From an uncultured Propionibacteriaceae bacterium (GTDB taxonomy: Bacteria > Actinomycetota > Actinomycetes > Propionibacteriales > Propionibacteriaceae), in assembly GCA_937965785.1 (NCBI GenBank), contig CALCKT010000049.1:1-5451 (forward strand): a stretch of DNA of 5,451 nt, written 5' to 3'. Every line of letters starts with the position of its first letter. Within the stretch, counting starts at the first letter, position 1. The notes under the pieces are model-generated. The model saw only the letters and a list, made by a program, of their open reading frames with translations, did not search any database and had not been told where the DNA came from. Both the position numbers and the translations under genes were made by a program. Shown one piece after another: positions 1 through 5,451 of this stretch.

Positions 1-753
1 GTGGCCCGTGGCGGCCGGGTGGTGCTCGCGGGGGCCCACCTGACCGCTGAGCCGGGTGAGGTCGTCGGGGTGGTGGGCCCGAACGGTTCGGGGAAGACTA
101 CTCTCCTTCTTGCCCTGAACCGGGCCCTCCGCGCCAGCGGGGGCACCGTCGTGATTGACGGGGACGACCTCTCCCGGCTCCCACGTAGGGAAATCGCGCG
201 CCGGATAGCCGTGGTCGCGCAGGACACCGAAACGGCCCTGCCTCTCAAGGTCCGTGACGCAGTCGGTCTCGGCCGGCTCGCCAGCCGCACCCTCTTGGCG
301 TATGGAGACGCCTCCGATCGGGTGATCATAAACGAGGCCCTCGAACAGGTGGAGGCCAGTCACCTGGCCGACCGGCTCATCACACAGCTCTCCGGCGGCG
401 AACGCCAGCGGGTGCTGGTGGCCCGGGCCATCGCCCAGCGGGCCAGTCACCTGCTGCTGGACGAACCGACGAACCATCTCGACCTGCACCACCAGTTCTC
501 CCTGCTGGGGCTGGTTACGGAACTCGGTTGCGCGGTCGTGATGGTGTTGCACGATCTGAACCTGGCGGCGCGGTTCTGCACCCGGCTGCTCGTGATCAAT
601 GACGGGAAGGTCGTTGCCAGCGGCACCCCGGAAGAGGTCCTGACCCCCGAGGTCCTGGAACCCATCTACCACCTGCGGGTGCACCGCCTCGAGCACGAGG
701 AACTGCCCCACCTGATCTTCAGCCCCGAAACCGAACCGAAGGAGAATGCATGA
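1..753 (+). CDS. ABC transporter ATP-binding protein, iron-siderophore/heme/cobalamin type (5' end probably cut)
   Basis: Cytoplasmic ATPase that would power a binding-protein-dependent importer of the FecCD/BtuCD class, which carries ferric siderophores, heme or cobalamin. Visible motifs: Walker A GPNGSGKTT (residues 26-34), Q-loop Gln74, signature LSGGERQRV (130-138), Walker B LLLDEP (151-156), D-loop NHLD (158-161) and H-loop His184. The ATPase core is therefore complete and apparently functional. Family members such as FecE have Walker A about ten residues later, and the usual A-loop aromatic before the first strand is missing here. The GTG at base 1 is thus probably an internal Val codon, with the true start and the partner permease and binding-protein genes lying to the left. 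The stop overlaps the next gene's start (ATGA), so the two are co-translated. The substrate cannot be read from the ATPase alone; iron-siderophore or heme is the best guess, vitamin B12 or another metal chelate the alternative. Confidence 0.9.
   Translation: MARGGRVVLAGAHLTAEPGEVVGVVGPNGSGKTTLLLALNRALRASGGTVVIDGDDLSRLPRREIARRIAVVAQDTETALPLKVRDAVGLGRLASRTLLAYGDASDRVIINEALEQVEASHLADRLITQLSGGERQRVLVARAIAQRASHLLLDEPTNHLDLHHQFSLLGLVTELGCAVVMVLHDLNLAARFCTRLLVINDGKVVASGTPEEVLTPEVLEPIYHLRVHRLEHEELPHLIFSPETEPKENA
739..744 (+). promoter_or_regulatory. Ribosome binding site for the methyltransferase
   Basis: AAGGAG lies inside the last codons of the ABC ATPase gene, five bases before the ATG at 750. 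It supports that start and translational coupling through the ATGA overlap at 750-753. Confidence 0.75.
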
Positions 754-1505
754 CCCCGGAGGAACTGCTTGCCGCCTGGCACATCCAGCAGACCGCCTTC
801 ATAGAGTTCCGTGACCAGCGTGTCAAAGCGATGCTGGAGATGCTGGCGGCGGCCCACCCCGAGGACCGGCCCCTGCGGGTCCTGGACCTGGGATGCGGTC
901 CCGGTTCCCTCTGCGACGCCGTGGCCGATCGTTTCCCCGACGCCGAGGTGGTTGGCCTCGACCGCGATCCGATCCTGCTGCGTCTGGGGCGGGAGACCAA
1001 CCGGCACGGCGAACGGATGAGACTTCTCGACCTCGACCTGGCCGATCCGGGCTGGATCCACGAGGTGGGCCGGGAACGTTTCGATGCCGTGGTCAGCGCG
1101 ACGGCCCTGCACTGGCTCAGCCCAGACAAGCTGGCGGGGCTGTACGTGGCCCTGCCGCAGGTGCTGAACCCGGGCGCGGTGTTCCTGAACGCCGATCATC
1201 TCTACTTCGACGGGGCCGCGGAGTCATTCGTGAAGGGGGTTGCGGAGGAACAGCGGGAGAGGTTCCGCCTGGCCGCCATCGACTCCGGGGCCATGACCTG
1301 GGAGGCCTGGTGGGAGGCGGCTCGTTCCGTGCCGGGCTGGGAGGCCGAGGCGAAGGAATGGGAGGAACGCTGGTCCGACAAGTCCCCGACCGTGAAAGTC
1401 AGTCTGGAGTTCCACCTGAGCGCACTCCGGGCCGCCGGGTTCGTCGAGACCACCCACATCTTCCGCTGGTTCGACGACGTGGTGGTGTTCGCGCGGCTGC
1501 CCTGA
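750..1505 (+). CDS. Class I SAM-dependent methyltransferase, substrate unknown
   Basis: Predicted soluble methyltransferase of 251 residues with a Rossmann-type SAM-binding fold. Motif I is VLDLGCGPG (residues 44-52). The acidic residue expected to bind the SAM ribose is Asp71 (GLDRDP), followed by DLDLAD (94-99) and FDAVVSATALHWL (111-123), a pattern resembling trans-aconitate methyltransferase-like proteins. The segment 181-208 holds six Trp in 25 residues (184, 187, 188, 197, 204, 208) and may form a lid over an aromatic or hydrophobic substrate. The C-terminus (HLSALRAAGF, then RWFDDVVVFARL) matches the usual last strands of this family. The gene starts on an ATGA overlap with the ABC ATPase. 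A role linked to the transported compound, such as modifying a siderophore, heme-type or corrinoid ligand, is suggested by this coupling only and is not shown by the sequence. The methyltransferase assignment is firm; the substrate is unknown. Confidence 0.85.
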   Translation: MTPEELLAAWHIQQTAFIEFRDQRVKAMLEMLAAAHPEDRPLRVLDLGCGPGSLCDAVADRFPDAEVVGLDRDPILLRLGRETNRHGERMRLLDLDLADPGWIHEVGRERFDAVVSATALHWLSPDKLAGLYVALPQVLNPGAVFLNADHLYFDGAAESFVKGVAEEQRERFRLAAIDSGAMTWEAWWEAARSVPGWEAEAKEWEERWSDKSPTVKVSLEFHLSALRAAGFVETTHIFRWFDDVVVFARLP

Positions 1506-1567
1506 GGGACACCGGAAGCGCTACTTCTCGGAGGGGATTTACCCCCTGAAAACGGGTCGAAAATGGC

Positions 1568-1598
1568 TGGACACCCCGTCGCGACAATGTGCTATGGT
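1568..1598 (+). promoter_or_regulatory. Probable promoter of the lactate operon (extended -10)
   Basis: The -10 element is TATGGT at 1593-1598, preceded by TGC at 1590-1592, giving an extended -10 (TGN before the hexamer). The best -35 candidate is TGGACA at 1568-1573, five of six matches to TTGACA. Its 19-base spacer is longer than ideal, but an extended -10 can tolerate a poor -35. Transcription would start near 1605, leaving a leader of about 50 bases before the ATG at 1654. This is a by-eye prediction. Confidence 0.6.
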
Positions 1599-1605
1599 CG
1601 GACCA
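1595..1605 (+). promoter_or_regulatory. Candidate LldR (FadR-type GntR) operator
   Basis: TGGTCGGACCA is a perfect palindrome (TGGTC, central G, GACCA) that fits every fixed position of TNGTNNNACNA, the operator pattern described for the lactate regulator LldR of Corynebacterium glutamicum. It overlaps the last four bases of the -10 hexamer and reaches the expected transcription start, the classic place for a repressor. The genes downstream are lactate permease and lutAB. Lactate-relieved repression is inferred. No regulator gene is in the window, so it would be encoded elsewhere, possibly just beyond lutB. Confidence 0.6.
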
Positions 1606-1610
1606 ACCAC

Positions 1611-1626
1611 GGGCCCGCCCGGGCCC
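1611..1626 (+). promoter_or_regulatory. GC-only hairpin in the predicted 5' leader
   Basis: GGGCCC (1611-1616) and GGGCCC (1621-1626) can pair as a six-base, all-GC stem around a GCCC tetraloop. It would lie a few bases after the predicted transcription start and 15 bases before the GGAG at 1642. There is no U-run after it, so it is not a terminator. A role in protecting the mRNA 5' end or tuning translation is possible but unproven. Confidence 0.4.
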
Positions 1627-1641
1627 AGAAAACTGGACGAT

Positions 1642-1645
1642 GGAG
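1642..1645 (+). promoter_or_regulatory. Ribosome binding site deciding the permease start
   Basis: GGAG (within GATGGAG) lies eight bases before the ATG at 1654. The in-frame upstream ATG at 1594 has no comparable site and falls inside the predicted -10 hexamer, so 1654 is preferred. Confidence 0.7.
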
Positions 1646-1653
1646 TTCCCGAC

Positions 1654-3381
1654 ATGTCATCCCTCCTAGAGGTATTTCAGCCTTCTGCTGATCCACTCGG
1701 GTCGCAGTGGCTCTCGGCCCTGGTGGCCGTCATCCCCATCGTGTGCATGCTCGTCACCCTCGGAGCGTTGCGCTGGAAGGCACACATCGCCGGGGCCGTG
1801 TCCTGGGCCTTGGCCTTCGTAGTGGCCATCCTGGCGTTCAAGATGCCCGTCACGATGGCCGTTTCGTCGAGCTTCCAGGGATTCATCTACGGCTTGTTCC
1901 CGATCGTGTGGATCCTGTTGATGGCCATCTGGATGTACCAGGTGACGGTGATCTCGGGTCGGTTCGAGGACCTGCGCAACACTTTCTTCCTGATCAGCGA
2001 CGATCCGCGCGTGCTCGGCCTGCTGATCGCCTTCTGCTTCGGCGGCCTTCTCGAGGCCCTCGCCGGCTTCGGGGCCCCGGTCGCCATCGCGGCCGCCATG
2101 CTGGTTGCCGTCGGTTTCTCACCGATTCGCGCTGCACTCATCGCCCTGCTTGCCAACACCGTTCCCGTGGCCTTCGGCGCGGTCGGGCTGCCCGTCATCC
2201 AGGCTGCAGCGGTGGGCGGATTTGAGAACGTGCTCTCCATCTCCCCAACCACGGGGCGGCTGACCGCCATTCTGTGCCTCGTGGTGCCCTTCCTGCTCCT
2301 CGCGGTCATGGACGGCAAGAAGGGGATCAAGGAGTGCTGGCCCTTCGGACTGGTGGTGGGCGTGACCTTCGGGATCGTCAAGTGGATCGTCTCCGCCACC
2401 CCGCTGTACACCTTGACCGAACTCATCGCCGCTCTGGTCAGCGTCGCGGTGGCCATCGCCTTCACCCGGATCTGGAAACCCAAGGGTGACGCTGAGATCG
2501 TGTCCCGCATCGGCCGCCCGGTCGATCCCGAACTCGAGACCGAGACCGCCAAGGCGGAGGCCGCCGATACCTCCAACCTCACCGGTAACAAGATTTTCAT
2601 GGCCCTCGTGCCCTATCTGATGGTCATCGTGGTCTTCGGGATCGCCGCCATACCGGCGGTGAAGGATTTCTTCGTCTCCCTCGACGGCAGTGGCAAGGCC
2701 GGTTGGGCCAGGTTCCGGTGGCCCGGACTGTCCGAGATGCTGAGCGCTTCCGGCGCGCCTGCCTCCCACCAGACCTTCGCCTTCCCGTGGGCATCCACCC
2801 CGGGTATCCTGCTGGCGCTGGTCGCCATCCTGACCGCCCTTGTCTACAAGGTCTCCATGAAGGACGCCTTCAAGGAGCTGTGGGTCAACGTCAAGAAGAT
2901 GAAGTTCGCCATGCTCACCATTGGGGCTGTGGTCGCCCTGGCCTACGTCATGGGCGACTCCGGTCAGACTCTCGCGCTCGGCATGTTCATCGCCGGAGCC
3001 GGCGCCATCTACCCATTCCTGGCTCCGGTGCTCGGCTGGATCGGCACCTACGTGACCGGTTCGGACACCTCCGCCAACATTCTCTTCTCCGGGCTCCAGT
3101 CGAACGTCGGCCAGCAGATCGGAGAAGCCTCCGCCCTCGGTGTGGACGGCATGCGGCAGCTGCTGGTCGGCTCCAATGCCGCCGGCGGTGTCGTGGGCAA
3201 GATGATCTCGCCCCAGTCCCTGGCCATCGCCTCGAGCGCCATCGGCCTGGCGGGAAGCGAATCGGCCATCCTGCGCCGGATCATCGCCTGGAGCTTCATC
3301 CTGCTGTTCCTGCTCTGCCTGCTCGCAGGCCTGATGTCCACCCCGGTGCTGAGCTGGCTGGTTTCGCCGATGCTGGGCTGA
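1654..3381 (+). CDS. lldP: L-lactate permease (LldP/LctP family)
   Basis: Inner-membrane transporter that takes up L-lactate, probably with protons (known for the family; glycolate and D-lactate are also substrates of E. coli LldP). The 575-residue length is close to the 530-550 usual for the family. The protein is mostly hydrophobic, with about 12-14 membrane segments, for example near residues 21-39, 44-62, 76-100, 203-219, 229-247, 253-271, 313-334, 381-399, 415-435, 438-460 and 543-563. Family hallmarks are present: FGGLLEALAGFGAPVAIAAA (129-148), GWIGTYVTGSDTSANILF (461-478) and GSNAAGGVVGKMISPQS (506-522). A charged loop at about 272-312 separates the two halves. The frame is open back to an ATG at 1594, but that ATG lies in the promoter. 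The next start, at 1654, has a good ribosome binding site and gives the normal N-terminus. The gene heads the lutAB operon and supplies its substrate. Confidence 0.93.
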   Translation: MSSLLEVFQPSADPLGSQWLSALVAVIPIVCMLVTLGALRWKAHIAGAVSWALAFVVAILAFKMPVTMAVSSSFQGFIYGLFPIVWILLMAIWMYQVTVISGRFEDLRNTFFLISDDPRVLGLLIAFCFGGLLEALAGFGAPVAIAAAMLVAVGFSPIRAALIALLANTVPVAFGAVGLPVIQAAAVGGFENVLSISPTTGRLTAILCLVVPFLLLAVMDGKKGIKECWPFGLVVGVTFGIVKWIVSATPLYTLTELIAALVSVAVAIAFTRIWKPKGDAEIVSRIGRPVDPELETETAKAEAADTSNLTGNKIFMALVPYLMVIVVFGIAAIPAVKDFFVSLDGSGKAGWARFRWPGLSEMLSASGAPASHQTFAFPWASTPGILLALVAILTALVYKVSMKDAFKELWVNVKKMKFAMLTIGAVVALAYVMGDSGQTLALGMFIAGAGAIYPFLAPVLGWIGTYVTGSDTSANILFSGLQSNVGQQIGEASALGVDGMRQLLVGSNAAGGVVGKMISPQSLAIASSAIGLAGSESAILRRIIAWSFILLFLLCLLAGLMSTPVLSWLVSPMLG

Positions 3382-3400
3382 GAACCGACAATTGAATCAC

Positions 3401-3433
3401 GGTTGGCCGACCCGGTGGCAGGGTCGGCCAACC
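3401..3433 (+). terminator. Perfect 13-bp hairpin between permease and lutA: partial terminator or mRNA-stabilising element
   Basis: GGTTGGCCGACCC (3401-3413) pairs without mismatch with GGGTCGGCCAACC (3421-3433) around a seven-base loop, GGTGGCA. No U-tract follows at once; the only T-run is TTTT at 3452-3455, 18 bases on and just before the lutA ribosome binding site. Actinobacteria can terminate at hairpins lacking a U-tract, so partial termination is possible. Protection of the permease mRNA 3' end or an RNase processing point are alternatives. A full stop is less likely because lutA follows closely with no obvious promoter of its own. Confidence 0.6.
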
Positions 3434-3455
3434 ACAGGAATGCCTCATCTGTTTT

Positions 3456-3461
3456 AAGGAG
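3456..3461 (+). promoter_or_regulatory. Strong ribosome binding site for lutA
   Basis: AAGGAG, six bases before the ATG at 3468, close to the ideal anti-16S match. It fixes the lutA start and indicates independent translation initiation, unlike lutB, which relies on overlap. Confidence 0.8.
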
Positions 3462-3467
3462 AGAGAT

Positions 3468-4226
3468 ATGGCACCCGGAACGGGTAAGACGGTGGCGTTG
3501 TTCGCCACCTGCATAAACGACACCATGTTCCCCGGCACCCCCATCGCGGTGGTCAAGGTGCTGGAACGACTGGGCTGCAAGGTGGTGTTCCCCAAGGAAC
3601 AGACCTGCTGCGGCCAGATGCTGACCAACACCGGATACTTCAAGGAGGCCGTGCCGACCGTCAAGAGCTACGTGCGGGCCTTCGAGGACTACGACTACAT
3701 CGTCGGCCCCTCCGGGTCCTGCATCGGCGCGGTACGGCACCAGCACCCGATGCTGGCCGAACACGTCGGGGACAAGGGCCTCAAGGCGGCTTCCGAGAAA
3801 CTGGTGAAACGCACCTACGATTTCACCGAGTTCCTCGTCGACGTGCTGGGGCTGACGGATGTCGGGGCCTACTTCCCGCATCGCGTCACCTACCACCCCA
3901 CCTGCCACTCCGTGCGTGTCGCGCACGTGGGCGACCGGCCCTACAAGCTGCTGAAAGCCGTGCGGGGCATCGACCTGGTGCCGTTGCCCGACTCCGACCA
4001 GTGCTGCGGTTTCGGCGGTACTTTCTGCGTCAAGAACTCCGACGTTTCCGTGGCGATGGGGGCCGACAAGGCACGCAACGTGATGTCGACCGGGGCCGAG
4101 TATCTCGTCACCGGCGACAACGCCTGCCTGATGCACATCGGCGGAATCATGCACCGCATGAACATGGGCGTGAAAACCATCCACCTGGCCGAGATCCTGG
4201 CCCACACCGAGGAGGCCGCAGCATGA
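3468..4226 (+). CDS. lutA: L-lactate utilisation protein LutA (CCG-domain, YkgE family)
   Basis: Subunit of the LutABC complex, which oxidises L-lactate to pyruvate; in Bacillus subtilis the three genes are needed for growth on lactate (established for the family). The 252 residues are slightly longer than the roughly 240 of YkgE/LutA. Both CCG domains, as in heterodisulfide reductase subunit B and GlpC, are intact. The first has Cys15, Cys47-Cys48-Gly49 (QTCCGQ) and Cys85 (SGSC). The second has Cys146 (HPTCH), Cys179-Cys180-Gly181 (DQCCGFGGTF) and Cys220 (DNAC). These cysteines are expected to ligate an iron-sulfur cofactor or take part in electron transfer. No signal peptide or membrane segment is seen, so it is cytoplasmic. 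It follows the permease by 86 bases and overlaps lutB by ATGA, ensuring balanced synthesis of the two subunits. Glycolate oxidase or GlpC-type iron-sulfur subunits share the CCG domain, but the LutB neighbour settles the assignment. Confidence 0.93.
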   Translation: MAPGTGKTVALFATCINDTMFPGTPIAVVKVLERLGCKVVFPKEQTCCGQMLTNTGYFKEAVPTVKSYVRAFEDYDYIVGPSGSCIGAVRHQHPMLAEHVGDKGLKAASEKLVKRTYDFTEFLVDVLGLTDVGAYFPHRVTYHPTCHSVRVAHVGDRPYKLLKAVRGIDLVPLPDSDQCCGFGGTFCVKNSDVSVAMGADKARNVMSTGAEYLVTGDNACLMHIGGIMHRMNMGVKTIHLAEILAHTEEAAA

Positions 4227-5451
4227 CCGCCACACGTGAACGCCTGACCCCGGCCCCCCCCACAGGTACCTACCTCGGGATGCCCGCCTTCCCCAAGGCG
4301 GCCAAGGGAGCCTTGCACAATCAGCAGCTTCGCCGGAACCTCAAGCACGCCACCACCGTGATCCGCAGCAAGCGGGCCATCCGGGCCTCCGAGGTGAGGA
4401 ACTGGGAGGAACTGCGGGTCGCTGGTGAACAGATCAAGAATCGTCTCGGGCGGCACCTGGACCAGTACCTCATCCAGGCCGAGAAGGCCATGACCGCCGC
4501 CGGGATCACCGTCCACTGGGCCCGGAACGCCGAGGAGGCCAACAAGATCGTGATCGACCTCGCCCGTTCCAAGGGCACCAACGAGGTCGTGAAGATCAAG
4601 TCGATGGCCACCCAGGAGATTGACCTCAACGAGGCCCTCGAGGACGCCGGGATCGCGGCGTGGGAGACCGACCTCGCCGAGCTCATCGTCCAGCTCGGTC
4701 ACGACCGTCCCTCCCACATCCTCGTTCCCGCCATCCACCGGAACCGCTCGGAGGTCCGGGAGATCTTCAAGGAGGAGATGGGGCTGTGGGGTGCTCCCGC
4801 TCCCGACGGCATCAGCGACAACCCGCCGGAGCTCGCCGGTGCGGCCCGTGTCCACCTGCGCGAGAAGTTCCTGCGCGCCAAGGTGGCGGTCTCCGGAGGC
4901 AACTTCATCGTCGCGGAAACCGGTTCCCTCGTGATCGTCGAGTCCGAGGGCAACGGGCGCATGTGCCTGACCCTGCCCGAGACCCTCATCTCCGTGGTCG
5001 GCATCGAGAAGCTGGTGCCCACCTGGGAGGATCTCGAGGTTTTCCTGCGGTTGCTGCCCCGAAGCTCCACGGGGGAGCGGATGAACCCGTACACCTCCAT
5101 CTGGACTGGTGTCACCCCCGGTGACGGACCCCAGGACCTGCACGTCGTCCTCTTGGACAACGGGCGCTCCAAGGTGCTGTCCGACCCGGTAGGTCGCGAG
5201 GCGCTGCGCTGCATCCGCTGCTCCGCCTGCATGAACGTGTGTCCCGTCTACGAGCGGGTCGGTGGCCACACCTACGGTTCCGTCTACCCCGGGCCGATCG
5301 GCGCCATCCTGACCCCACAGCTGCGGGGCGTCGCGTCGAAGGTCGACAAGTCGTTGCCCTACGCCTCCAGCCTCTGCGGGGCCTGCAACGACGTGTGTCC
5401 CGTCAAGATCCCGATCTCGGACATCCTGGTGCACATGCGCAACAAGGTGGT
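4223..5451 (+). CDS. lutB: L-lactate utilisation iron-sulfur protein LutB (YkgF family), 3' end cut by window
   Basis: Iron-sulfur subunit of the LutABC L-lactate oxidation complex, cytoplasmic. The frame is open from the ATG at 4223, overlapping the lutA stop (ATGA), through the last base: 409 codons plus two bases. The related E. coli YkgF has about 475 residues, so some 70 are missing. After a short Pro/Thr-rich leader, LGMPAFPKAAKGAL (residues 18-31) begins the conserved part. The LUD domain spans about 75-310, with VVKIKSMATQEIDLNEAL (122-139), HILVPAIHRNRSEVREIF (165-182) and GNFIVAETGSL (226-236). A ferredoxin-like region follows: CIRCSACMNVCP (Cys330, 333, 336, 340) and CGACNDVCPVKIP (Cys385, 388, 392), enough for two 4Fe-4S clusters if one more ligand lies elsewhere. 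The Gly usual after the second Cys of the first motif is Ser here. The remaining C-terminus and lutC should lie to the right. Confidence 0.93.
   Translation, partial: MTATRERLTPAPPTGTYLGMPAFPKAAKGALHNQQLRRNLKHATTVIRSKRAIRASEVRNWEELRVAGEQIKNRLGRHLDQYLIQAEKAMTAAGITVHWARNAEEANKIVIDLARSKGTNEVVKIKSMATQEIDLNEALEDAGIAAWETDLAELIVQLGHDRPSHILVPAIHRNRSEVREIFKEEMGLWGAPAPDGISDNPPELAGAARVHLREKFLRAKVAVSGGNFIVAETGSLVIVESEGNGRMCLTLPETLISVVGIEKLVPTWEDLEVFLRLLPRSSTGERMNPYTSIWTGVTPGDGPQDLHVVLLDNGRSKVLSDPVGREALRCIRCSACMNVCPVYERVGGHTYGSVYPGPIGAILTPQLRGVASKVDKSLPYASSLCGACNDVCPVKIPISDILVHMRNKV
4254..4261 (+). repeat. C8 mononucleotide tract in the 5' end of lutB
   Basis: Eight consecutive C bases within codons 11-13 (Ala-Pro-Pro) of lutB, in the non-conserved leader. 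Gain or loss of one C would shift the frame before the LUD domain. Slippage has not been shown, and a run of eight is at the low end for phase variation. Confidence 0.7.

Noticed and set aside
1..3. GTG at base 1 as the true start of the ABC ATPase
   Set aside because: Walker A would come about ten residues earlier than in related ATPases and the A-loop aromatic would be missing, so a start left of the window is more likely.
1532..1547. AGGGG...CCCCT stem after the methyltransferase as a terminator
   Set aside because: Only five base pairs with no U-run after it; too weak to call, although some termination is expected between the two blocks.
893..1549. Second + strand frame of 218 codons over the methyltransferase
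   Set aside because: The translation is Arg/Gly/Pro-rich, typical of a shifted frame of a high-GC gene, while the other frame carries clear SAM-binding motifs.
1507..1575. GGACACC repeated at 1507 and 1569 as a paired regulator site
   Set aside because: A seven-base direct repeat with no symmetry or known motif match; likely chance, and the second copy overlaps the -35 candidate.
3048..4235. Open frame on the - strand (395 codons) opposite the permease end and lutA
   Set aside because: It spans two real + strand genes, their ribosome binding site and the intercistronic hairpin, and has no known motif or ribosome binding site support.
3941..5434. Long open frame on the - strand (497 codons) opposite lutA/lutB
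   Set aside because: It is antisense to two well-conserved genes. Its translation is Gly/Val/Asp/His-rich with no recognisable domain, the usual by-product of GC-biased codons.

Overview
The window is high-GC DNA that looks actinobacterial: G/C-rich third codon positions, strong GGAG-type ribosome binding sites and ATGA start/stop overlaps. A lactate-using propionibacterium-like organism (Propionibacteriaceae) would fit the gene content, but this is inference; no RNA gene or other taxonomic marker is present. All five genes are on the + strand and form two transcription blocks separated by a 148-base gap.

Block 1 (1-1505) is the end of a metal or metallophore uptake operon. It holds a FecE/HmuV/BtuD-type ABC transporter ATPase whose first residues probably lie before the window. 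The ATPase is joined by an ATGA overlap to a class I SAM-dependent methyltransferase of unknown substrate.

The gap (1506-1653) contains a convincing regulatory region for block 2. It has an extended -10 promoter overlapped by an 11-base perfect palindrome, TGGTCGGACCA, which matches the TNGTNNNACNA operator described for the FadR-type GntR lactate regulator LldR. A small all-GC hairpin lies in the predicted 5' leader.

Block 2 (1654 to the window end) is an L-lactate utilisation operon: an L-lactate permease (lldP/lctP), then lutA and lutB. The permease imports lactate. LutA (CCG-domain protein) and LutB (LUD domain plus two iron-sulfur motifs) are two of the three subunits of the LutABC complex that oxidises L-lactate to pyruvate. 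lutB runs off the right edge, and lutC would be expected after it. The permease and lutA are separated by an 86-base gap with a perfect 13-bp hairpin that lacks an adjacent U-tract. This could be a partial terminator or an mRNA-stabilising element that sets the permease:enzyme ratio. lutA and lutB overlap by ATGA.

No mobile element, CRISPR array, RNA gene or wholly new system is visible. The points of most interest are regulatory (operator on promoter, leader hairpin, intercistronic hairpin, start-site reassignment), the coupled ATPase-methyltransferase pair, and a C8 tract near the start of lutB.
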